From contig CAZVFV010000006.1 of NCBI GenBank assembly GCA_964626625.1, positions 1 through 28,125 of the forward strand: a DNA stretch of 28,125 nucleotides. Direction: 5' to 3'. Below the pieces are notes generated by a model that saw only the letters and a list, made by a program, of their open reading frames with translations, did no database searches and was not told where the DNA came from. This document shows, piece by piece, positions 14,127-19,743 of the stretch. The number at the start of each line of letters is the position of its first letter. The first letter of the stretch is position 1. A program made the translations under genes and the position numbers. The DNA is from CAYZPE01 sp964626625. Lineage in GTDB: Bacteria > Patescibacteriota > Minisyncoccia > Phycocordibacterales > CAYZPE01.

Positions 14127-14487
14127 GGAACCCCAGTTCTTCTCTTTTAGTCTCAGTTGTTGAGGTGGAAAGGGAAGAGGGGGATAGAGCGGACATTAGC
14201 CGCCACCGCTGTACCTGTCGGTATAGCGAAAATCCCTCTTAACTTTTTCATAAAACATGAGAATTTTAAGAGTAGTAGGGTTTGGATTGGCTATTGTTGT
14301 GCTCAGGTTCCTTCTGCCCAGGGTATTTCATGGGCTTGAGAACACCCTCGTTTCGTTCTTTGATCTGATGCAACATGGTTTAGCTTTAAGTAGCGACGCC
14401 ATTAACAAAATATCCCTACCCAAGTAGAAAAGGGTAGGGGACACAGCAAAAAACCATGGATCCTTTATAGGAACCATGGTTTTTTTA
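14127..14487 (+). ncRNA. Candidate structured non-coding RNA, about 360 nt
   Basis: No convincing coding frame with a ribosome site exists, yet the stretch is rich in strong pairings and ends in a terminator. Helices seen: AAGAGGGGGAT (14175-14185) with ATCCCTCTT (14232-14240), enclosing AGCGG/CCGCT and GTACC/GGTAT. A long hairpin at 14236-14272 (CTCTTAA with TTAAGAG, plus an inner arm) competes for the same CTCTT. A further hairpin at 14308-14344 has GTTC/GAAC and GCCCA/TGGGC, and CCCTACCC/GGGTAGGG lies near 14413-14438. The size fits RNase P RNA or tmRNA, but I find neither the GAGGAAAGTCC core of the former nor the tRNA-like ends of the latter. Start position is approximate. Confidence 0.45.
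14448..14487 (+). terminator. Terminator of the candidate RNA
   Basis: AACCATGG / CCATGGTT with an inner TCC/GGA pairing, then TTTTTTTATT. The next bases, AGGACGAGG, match the 3' end of the 160-bp element, so this may be a scar of an excised or deleted copy. Confidence 0.85.
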
Positions 14488-14596
14488 TTAGGACGAGGTA
14501 GAATTTTGTTACAAATAAAGCCTGGAATATGGCTATAAAAAACTAAAAAATCCTTATTTTAAGCCACTCTTAGACCACATAATTGCAATTATGTCA

Positions 14597-14625
14597 TTGA
14601 CAAGCTTGTTAAAATATGCTAGTAT
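14597..14625 (+). promoter_or_regulatory. Strong promoter of the SLT-like gene
   Basis: Consensus -35 TTGACA (14597-14602), 17-nt spacer, -10 TAGTAT (14620-14625). Unlike most core genes here it drives a leader of about 60 nt. Confidence 0.75.
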
Positions 14626-14633
14626 ATATAAGT

Positions 14634-14663
14634 ACTCAGTTAATAGCTGAGTTTTCTATTTTT
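14634..14663 (+). terminator. Leader hairpin with T-run (possible attenuator)
   Basis: ACTCAG (14634-14639) pairs with CTGAGT (14647-14652), then TTTCTATTTTT. It lies between the promoter and the start codon, so it could reduce or regulate readthrough. Confidence 0.5.
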
Positions 14664-14689
14664 AAGGCCTCGAAAGCACTTATGAATAG

Positions 14690-15199
14690 ATGTTGCTAGC
14701 TAAAAAGACAATTATGTTGCAATTTACTACATTATCGATTCTTATGGCCTTGTCTGGTTTAGTACCTTCACAATCTACACCTATATTTGCTCTTGAAAAT
14801 CAGCCTATCGTTGAAGAAGTTAAGGCTGCTTCTAAAAAAATTAGTGAACTTTCAAAACGAAATAATCATGATCTCTCAGAAGTAGAGGTTAAAGAGTATG
14901 TAAATGAATATTTCACTGAAACTCCAATTCTCGCTAAAGTTGCTTTTTGTGAATCTACATTAAGACACTATGGTAAAGATGGATATGTACTTAGAGGTAT
15001 GGTTGATAATCGTGACGTAGGTCTTATGCAGATTAATGAAGGTTATCACCTTGAAACTGCAAAAAAGCTTGGTTACGACATCTATACTATGGAAGGTAAT
15101 ATGGAATATGCTAAACTTTTATATGAAAAGTTCGGTTTATCTCCGTGGAATGCTTCGTCTAAGTGTTGGTTAAAGCATGCTCAACTAGCAATGAAATAA
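14690..15199 (+). CDS. Exported lytic-transglycosylase-like (SLT) protein
   Basis: 169 residues. A hydrophobic N-terminus (MLQFTTLSILMALSGLVPSQ within residues 9-28) looks like a signal peptide, perhaps cleaved after PIFA. The rest resembles a small goose-lysozyme/SLT domain: Glu88 in VAFCESTLRHY fits the catalytic Glu, GLMQIN (111-116) is the conserved motif, and YAKLLYEKFGLSPWNASSKC matches the usual C-terminal W-A-S-x-x-C pattern. It probably cuts peptidoglycan glycan strands outside the membrane. The start could instead be the ATG at 14714; no Shine-Dalgarno supports either. It has its own promoter, leader hairpin and terminator, and is flanked by near-identical repeat copies 3 and 4. Confidence 0.8.
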   Translation: MLLAKKTIMLQFTTLSILMALSGLVPSQSTPIFALENQPIVEEVKAASKKISELSKRNNHDLSEVEVKEYVNEYFTETPILAKVAFCESTLRHYGKDGYVLRGMVDNRDVGLMQINEGYHLETAKKLGYDIYTMEGNMEYAKLLYEKFGLSPWNASSKCWLKHAQLAMK

Positions 15200-15206
15200 T
15201 AAGAAT

Positions 15207-15234
15207 AAAAAAACCACCCTCGGGTGGTTTTTTT
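15207..15234 (+). terminator. Terminator of the SLT-like gene
   Basis: ACCACCC / GGGTGGT with a very short loop, then TTTTTTT running into repeat copy 4. Confidence 0.85.
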
Positions 15235-15391
15235 ATTGCAATTGCAGAGAATGCCCCGAAGCAGAGCTTCGGGGCTCGATCCCCACATACAGTAAGTCTC
15301 GTCGGATCCGACACTTCTCTAACAAAGTTTTTCCTGTTACCTTGCCTTATGCCTCGTCTGCTCTGAGCAGGGATAGGACGAGGACTTTATT
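15232..15391 (+). repeat. 160-bp structured repeat element, copy 4
   Basis: Exactly 160 bp and identical to copy 3 except for one base. With copy 3 it forms direct repeats 1332 bp apart around the candidate RNA and the SLT-like gene. Confidence 0.9.
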
Positions 15392-15495
15392 GTCTGTGGA
15401 AAACATCCTGTTTAAGTCGAAAGGTAGGGAGTATTATAAAAATAGTTTAGTTCCCTCAAGTTTTTTAATTTCAAATTTCTAATAAGGAGGTTTCT

Positions 15496-15765
15496 GTGAT
15501 ACCAGAGAATACTGAACTCACAATTTGCCAACTTGAACAAGCTCTTGGTAAAGAAAATGTTGGTTTGACAGCAATTGCACTTGGTCTCGATTTTGGGCAG
15601 TTTCCTACGAAAGAACAGTTGATTGCTCATTATCGGCAAAATGCAGCCCCTACCGCACTTTCTTGTGCGAATTGTGGGACTTGTCCGTACCGTGAAGGAG
15701 TGGGACTTGTTGGTCCTGCTGATGAAATATCAACGGGTGATGTTCTTCGTAAGCTCAGGGTATGA
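15496..15765 (+). CDS. Unknown 89-residue Cys-containing protein, SD-led unit
   Basis: Starts with GTG at 15496, 6 nt after AAGGAGG. The protein begins VIPENTELTICQLEQALGKE, has a helical N-terminal half (about 1-47), then SCANCGTCPYREGVGLVGPA with a C-x-x-C-x-x-C arrangement (residues 57-63), and a helical end. The three close Cys could bind a metal or FeS centre, perhaps with the Cys near the N-terminus; this is inference. No family recognised. It stops with TGA and has its own terminator. Confidence 0.7.
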   Translation: MIPENTELTICQLEQALGKENVGLTAIALGLDFGQFPTKEQLIAHYRQNAAPTALSCANCGTCPYREGVGLVGPADEISTGDVLRKLRV

Positions 15766-15787
15766 GAACAGAACCTTGATAGGAAAC

Positions 15788-15825
15788 AAAAAAAGCCACA
15801 CGCTCTGCGCGTGGCTTTTCTTTCT
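15788..15825 (+). terminator. Terminator of the 15496 gene
   Basis: AAAAGCCACACGC, loop TCT, GCGCGTGGCTTTT, followed by CTTTCT. Confidence 0.85.
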
Positions 15826-15842
15826 GGGTGGGTGATAGACAT

Positions 15843-15916
15843 CTTTATAGAATAGATACGTGTCGCACAATATATCTTTTGCGCGGAATCGTTATGCGAC
15901 ACATCTCTATATAAAG
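15843..15916. repeat. Imperfect inverted repeat with GTGTCGCA arms
   Basis: Outer arms CTTTATAGA and TCTATATAAAG, inner perfect arms GTGTCGCA (15860-15867) and TGCGACAC (15895-15902). Part of it, TTATGCGACACAT (15892-15904), recurs inverted at 16782-16794. Confidence 0.6.
15892..15904 (+). repeat. 13-bp inverted repeat, left copy
   Basis: TTATGCGACACAT. It is the exact reverse complement of 16782-16794, and the pair brackets repeat copy 5 and the nuclease-like gene in a 903-bp unit. Confidence 0.6.
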
Positions 15917-15958
15917 CCACCTCCCTCAATCTCCCTTAAAACCCCTTCCCTCCTGTAT

Positions 15959-16109
15959 TTTATTGTGATTGCGGAGAATACTCCGAACCTCTATCCGCAA
16001 GTACAAAAAGAGTCGGCTGAGCCGACACTCCTCTAACAAAGTTTTCCCTATTACTTCGCCTAGTATCTCGTTTATTGCAGTAAGGCTAGGACGAAGCAAA
16101 AACTTTATT
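15959..16109 (+). repeat. Repeat element, copy 5 (151 bp, divergent)
   Basis: Same order of parts as the 160-bp copies but with a shortened hairpin I (GCGGA/TCCGC stem with a smaller interior). Hairpin II is perfect GTCGGC/GCCGAC; the core CTAACAAAGTTTTCCC is kept; stem III pairs CTTCGCCTAG with CTAGGACGAAG. The 3' TTTATT contains the stop codon of the minus-strand gene 16105-16764. Unlike the others it lies about 135 bp after the nearest terminator. Confidence 0.8.
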
Positions 16110-16764
16110 GTTTTTTCAAAGGCTTTCTTTTTGATGTAAACTTTTCAAAAGTATTGAAGTCCATAAGGTGTTGTCCGTCGAGTAATTGCTTCTTTTTATT
16201 TTTAATTAAGTCATCTAAAATACTTTGTTCTAGTTCTTCATTCATTTGTAGAAAAATCACTGGATATTGATCCATGTATCGAGCCTTGTACTTCAAGAGT
16301 TTATTATTGAGGCATCCTACGAGGTTTCTGCGATCTTTTGGGTAGAATATATCGACGCAGAAGCCTTTATTATTGTCATCTACAAAAAAATCTGACCGTG
16401 TACGTTTGTCGTCAGTAAAAAAGAATTCTCGATGAACAAATTCTTTTCCGAATTTTTTTATAAGAAATTCATAGACCTTTTGTTCGGTTTTATGAGCTCT
16501 CGTATTGATGTTTCGAGCCCTTTGAGAACTATGTGGTCCAGAACGAAAATCATGTTCACTTCCGAGCTTCAAAAGTTTACGAAGAGCTACGAGACCGTTA
16601 AAATGCCTTTCTATTGAACGAGCTGAGGGTAAATACGCGTATGTATCAACTTCATGGGCTGTTGGGTATCTGATGTGTTCCGAATAAAATTTTTTTAAAC
16701 CAGAAGTAAGTTCTTCTAGTGTCCAAGGCTTTTGTCTGCCATTTTTTTGAGAGCGAAGTGTCAT
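16105..16764 (-). CDS. HEAR-domain protein with nuclease-like C-terminus
   Basis: 219 residues from ATG at 16764, which follows TATAAT by 6 nt; the longer frame to 16824 starts upstream of that promoter. The N-terminal part (about 12-70), PWTLEELTSGLKKFYSEHIR...PTAHEVDTYAYLPSARSIER...FNGLVALRKLLKLG, fits the homing-endonuclease-associated repeat (HNH-repeat), a DNA-binding module. The C-terminal part has TEQKVYEFLIKKFGKEFVHR, then TRSDFFVDDNNKGFCVDIFY, a layout like PD-(D/E)xK nucleases, but the usual (D/E)-x-K reads D-I-F, so activity is uncertain. The stop lies in repeat copy 5. The gene is bracketed by 13-bp inverted repeats and may be selfish or accessory. Confidence 0.6.
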   Translation of the reverse strand: MTLRSQKNGRQKPWTLEELTSGLKKFYSEHIRYPTAHEVDTYAYLPSARSIERHFNGLVALRKLLKLGSEHDFRSGPHSSQRARNINTRAHKTEQKVYEFLIKKFGKEFVHREFFFTDDKRTRSDFFVDDNNKGFCVDIFYPKDRRNLVGCLNNKLLKYKARYMDQYPVIFLQMNEELEQSILDDLIKNKKKQLLDGQHLMDFNTFEKFTSKRKPLKKQ

Positions 16765-16770
16765 GTCTAA

Positions 16771-16776
16771 ATTATA
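16771..16776 (-). promoter_or_regulatory. -10 box of the nuclease-like gene (leaderless)
   Basis: TATAAT on the minus strand, 6 nt before the ATG at 16764. The 13-bp inverted repeat lies just upstream, in the spacer of this promoter. Confidence 0.65.
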
Positions 16777-16781
16777 ACACC

Positions 16782-16794
16782 ATGTGTCGCATAA
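16782..16794 (-). repeat. 13-bp inverted repeat, right copy
   Basis: ATGTGTCGCATAA on the plus strand, complement of the copy at 15892. It sits between the likely -35 and -10 of the nuclease-like gene, so it could be an operator as well as an end repeat. Confidence 0.6.
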
Positions 16795-16799
16795 GAAAC

Positions 16800-16907
16800 T
16801 TAGTCCAAGAGTCCTTCCCACCATTCAAAAGTTGTGCGCAGAAAAACATACAATGGTCCATAAACTGGTAAAAGCACAAAGAAAATAAAAATCCTAAATT
16901 TCTTCAT
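16800..16907 (-). CDS. Small membrane protein (35 aa), end of the murG operon
   Basis: Encodes 35 residues starting MKKFRIFIFFVLLPVYGPLY and ending EWWEGLLD. Residues 3-24 form one membrane helix. It starts 5 nt after the stop of the 70-residue gene on the same strand, fitting the tight spacing of this operon. No Shine-Dalgarno is obvious. It resembles no family I know; the operon position suggests a link to the cell envelope. Confidence 0.5.
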   Translation of the reverse strand: MKKFRIFIFFVLLPVYGPLYVFLRTTFEWWEGLLD

Positions 16908-16912
16908 GTTAT

Positions 16913-17125
16913 TTAAAATAACTCAACTACATAATTAAATCCTGCTTGTATATAGACCCACATAAGCTTTAAGGTGTTCCAAATACCTTGTAAGATGTCC
17001 TGGATAGATTCTTTTTTGAAGAAGTTTATAACATCCAAACCAAAATAAAAACTCAGGGCAATAAACGCAAGAATAATGATTGCTATTTGAATAATGAATC
17101 CTTGTTTTTGTTTTGTTGTGTGCAT
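16913..17125 (-). CDS. Small membrane protein (70 aa) in the murG operon
   Basis: 70 residues: basic start MHTTKQKQG, a strong membrane helix (about 10-30, FIIQIAIIILAFIALSFYFG), then a hydrophilic stretch FFKKESIQDILQG and an amphipathic or second hydrophobic helix to the end (TLKLMWVYIQAGFNYVVELF). It starts 3 nt after the stop of the M23 peptidase gene, so it is surely co-transcribed. Function unknown; partnership with the envelope peptidase is an inference from position. Confidence 0.65.
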   Translation of the reverse strand: MHTTKQKQGFIIQIAIIILAFIALSFYFGLDVINFFKKESIQDILQGIWNTLKLMWVYIQAGFNYVVELF

Positions 17126-17128
17126 ATT

Positions 17129-18391
17129 TTATAAGTATTCTAATGGATTAAGATAAGCCTTCAGGTCTGCAACTGGCATAGTGTAAGTACTCCCACAGAC
17201 ACGACTTTGCCTCTGCATTATTCTAACACCCTGACTTGCATATACCGTAAAGTGTAAATGAGGTCCTGTGGAATAGCCAGTATTACCACTAAATCCTATA
17301 ACATCATCAGTTTGGACCTGTTCACCAGCTGAAACTTTAATAATAGATAAATGGGCATAAAGGGTTGTAAGACCATTTTGATGCTTTATAAGGACCCATT
17401 TACCATATGAAGCAGATGGACAGGCTGTGTCAGTATCTCCAACACCTTCTACAACACCAGTTAAAGCTGCTTTAATTCGAGTACCAATTGCTGCTCTGAA
17501 ATCAATACCATTATGACCATTGCCATTATAAGCATTGGTTGTTTTTGAAAATTCTGTATTACCAAAATATTGAGTAACAGTAACATTGTCGAGTGGCCAG
17601 ATTAAAATTCCCTTACCTGCAGGAGGAATACTTTTTGGATCGATAGCAATACGAAGTTCTGCTTCAAAAGATCGAAGTTCAGCTTCGAAGGCTCTGCGTA
17701 GTTTTTCTTTTTCTGCTAAAGCTTTTTTGTATGTAGATTCTTGATTTTTTGTTTGTGTAAGAAGTGTACCTTTTTCTTTTTTATTCTGTTCAACAAGATT
17801 TTTCTGGTCTGCTAAATCTTGTTTTAAGCCAGTGAGTTTATTTTTTTGTAGCTCTGTTTCATTCTTTTTTTTCTCTAATTCATTTTTTAACTCCTCAAGG
17901 CTTTTTACTTTAACTTGAATACTTCTTTGAAATTGCCCTAAGGTTTCTACTTCATTCCAAAACGAAGCAAGGTTGCCGTTCTGAAGAAGTGTTTCAAATA
18001 ATGAAATATCATCAGATCTTTGTATTTGTCGAATGGTGTTTTTTACAGCTGCAAGATTTTCTCCTATACCTGTTTTTTTATTCTCAATTTCAAGTCCTAA
18101 TCTTTCTATAGTGAGATTGGTCGCATCAACTCTATTTTCAGTAACTTTAATGTCAGTACTAAGTTTATTGCGTGAAATATCAAGAGTTTTTATAGTGTTT
18201 TGAAGACTCTGTGCTTGTTTTCCTGTAACTTGAATCTCTTTCTGGTATATTTCTATTTCTTTTTCTAGAAGTTCAATCTGATTATTTTTATCCTGTATTT
18301 TTCCTTGAATCTCTACTGGAGTAACTGCTTGTACTGAAAAAGCAATAAAGCACAATCCAAATACAATAGTTGTGTAGAGAAATTTTTTCAT
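17129..18391 (-). CDS. Exported M23 (LytM) peptidase with coiled coil, EnvC-like
   Basis: 420 residues. Signal peptide MKKFLYTTIVFGLCFIAFSV, likely cleaved after QA at 22. A long coiled coil covers about 25-255, as in EnvC and related division-linked proteins. The C-terminal LytM domain has all metal and catalytic residues: His293 and Asp297 in GHNGIDF, His347 in YAHLS, and His378/His380 in GPHLHF. It could therefore be an active zinc endopeptidase on peptidoglycan cross-links, unlike EnvC, whose LytM site is degenerate. Two tandem SFEAELR-type repeats occur near 234-246. It lies 2 nt after gltX in an operon with murG, which supports a role in wall remodelling at division. Confidence 0.92.
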   Translation of the reverse strand: MKKFLYTTIVFGLCFIAFSVQAVTPVEIQGKIQDKNNQIELLEKEIEIYQKEIQVTGKQAQSLQNTIKTLDISRNKLSTDIKVTENRVDATNLTIERLGLEIENKKTGIGENLAAVKNTIRQIQRSDDISLFETLLQNGNLASFWNEVETLGQFQRSIQVKVKSLEELKNELEKKKNETELQKNKLTGLKQDLADQKNLVEQNKKEKGTLLTQTKNQESTYKKALAEKEKLRRAFEAELRSFEAELRIAIDPKSIPPAGKGILIWPLDNVTVTQYFGNTEFSKTTNAYNGNGHNGIDFRAAIGTRIKAALTGVVEGVGDTDTACPSASYGKWVLIKHQNGLTTLYAHLSIIKVSAGEQVQTDDVIGFSGNTGYSTGPHLHFTVYASQGVRIMQRQSRVCGSTYTMPVADLKAYLNPLEYL

Positions 18392-18393
18392 AC

Positions 18394-19740
18394 TTAAGAA
18401 AGTGCCTGCTTTATTCTAGATAAACCTTCCTCTTTTCCAAAAAAGGAAAGTAATGTAAATGGGTCTGGGGATTTTTCCCTACCCGATAGAGAGAAACGTA
18501 GAGGCCAGAGCACATCCCCCTTCCCTTCTCGTTCAGCGTAGGACCATAAAACTTCTTTTATAGTTTCTGCTGTTTCAAAAATTTTTTCCGGTGTTTTTTC
18601 TAAAACCTCCGCAGTATATTTTAAGTGTTTCAAGGCCTCCTCTAAGGTGCTTTTTTTCCAAATTAAACTCTCTTTTTTATACTCTGGTTTAGAGAAAAGA
18701 TATGCCCACTCCCCTTCTGCAAAAGATTTTTTAATATCACCGAATGTTAGAGAGCGCTCAGTTGTAAGAGTGATTAGTTTAAGTTTTTTTTCTTGAGATA
18801 ATTTTGTTATTTCCGGAGACATATTTGAAATATACTCTAAGAGCGTTTCTGGAGAAAGTTTTTTAAGATACTCCTTGTTCATCCAACGAAGTTTTTCTTC
18901 ATCAAAAATAGCTCCGCCTTTTTGGACTTTGTGTAAATCAAATTTTTGTACAAGTTCTTCAAGTGTAAAAAGTTCTTCAGTGCTTCCTGGATTCCAACCA
19001 ATAAGAGCAATGTAGTTTATAAGAGCTTCTTTGAGAAAGCCCTGTTCTTTGTAATAACGGAGAGATACTCTTTCTCCATGTTTACGTTTAGAAAGTTTTG
19101 ACCTGTCAGAAGCGAGAATGAGTGGAAGATGAGCGTATTGTGGCATTGGAGCATTAAGAGCTTCTTGGATAAGTATTTGTCGAGGGGTGTTTGAAATACC
19201 ATCTTCTCCACGAATTATGTGAGTTACTTTTGAATCAAAATCATCAACCACAACCGCAAGATGGTAGAGGGGTTCTGTAAGGCTTTTTGCAATAACGAAA
19301 TCACCAAGCTCAGTGGTGTCGAAGGTAATATCTCCACGAATCATGTCGTTAAAAGTAACTTTTTTATTTGGGTTTTTGAAACGGATAACTTCAGGTCTGC
19401 TATTTTCATCTTTTATTTCTTCTTTAGAAATATAAGCTTTTCCTGAATCAATTAATTGTTGCAAGTAAGTTTTGTAGACCTCTCCCCTTTCACTTTGTCG
19501 AATAACTGTTTGGTTATCGTGCACAATTCCAAGCCATGAAAGGCCATTAAAAATATCTTGTTCAAATTCTTTGGTTGAACGCTCCTTGTCAGTATCTTCT
19601 ATTCTCAGTATAAAATCACCTCCATTTTGTTTTGCAAAAAGATAATTAAAAAGAGCCGTTCTTACACTTCCGACATGAAGTAAGCCTGTCGGTGACGGAG
19701 GAAAGCGCACTATTATTTTTTGTTTATGTGTGTCTGACAT
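18394..19740 (-). CDS. gltX: Glutamyl-tRNA synthetase
   Basis: 448-residue class I GluRS. HIGH motif is HVGS (22-25) in PPSPTGLLHVGSVRTALFNY, the KMSKS motif is KLSKR in DRSKLSKRKHGE, and the C-terminal anticodon-binding helices are present. The overall length is slightly short but complete. No separate GlnRS is seen here; if the genome relies on the GatCAB route, this enzyme would be non-discriminating, but that cannot be judged from the sequence alone. It starts 4 nt after the murG stop and is followed 2 nt later by the peptidase gene, an unusual pairing of translation and cell-wall genes in one transcript. Confidence 0.95.
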   Translation of the reverse strand: MSDTHKQKIIVRFPPSPTGLLHVGSVRTALFNYLFAKQNGGDFILRIEDTDKERSTKEFEQDIFNGLSWLGIVHDNQTVIRQSERGEVYKTYLQQLIDSGKAYISKEEIKDENSRPEVIRFKNPNKKVTFNDMIRGDITFDTTELGDFVIAKSLTEPLYHLAVVVDDFDSKVTHIIRGEDGISNTPRQILIQEALNAPMPQYAHLPLILASDRSKLSKRKHGERVSLRYYKEQGFLKEALINYIALIGWNPGSTEELFTLEELVQKFDLHKVQKGGAIFDEEKLRWMNKEYLKKLSPETLLEYISNMSPEITKLSQEKKLKLITLTTERSLTFGDIKKSFAEGEWAYLFSKPEYKKESLIWKKSTLEEALKHLKYTAEVLEKTPEKIFETAETIKEVLWSYAEREGKGDVLWPLRFSLSGREKSPDPFTLLSFFGKEEGLSRIKQALS

Positions 19741-19743
19741 ATT

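Noticed and set aside
14157..14339. 60-codon open frame beginning with TTG
   Set aside because: No Shine-Dalgarno or -10 box at the start, no family resemblance, and the DNA is better explained by RNA-like pairings.
14127..14487. RNase P RNA or tmRNA
   Set aside because: The length fits, but I could not find GAGGAAAGTCC or ACAGAAA-type cores, a tRNA-like TTCGA arm, or a tag-peptide frame on either strand.
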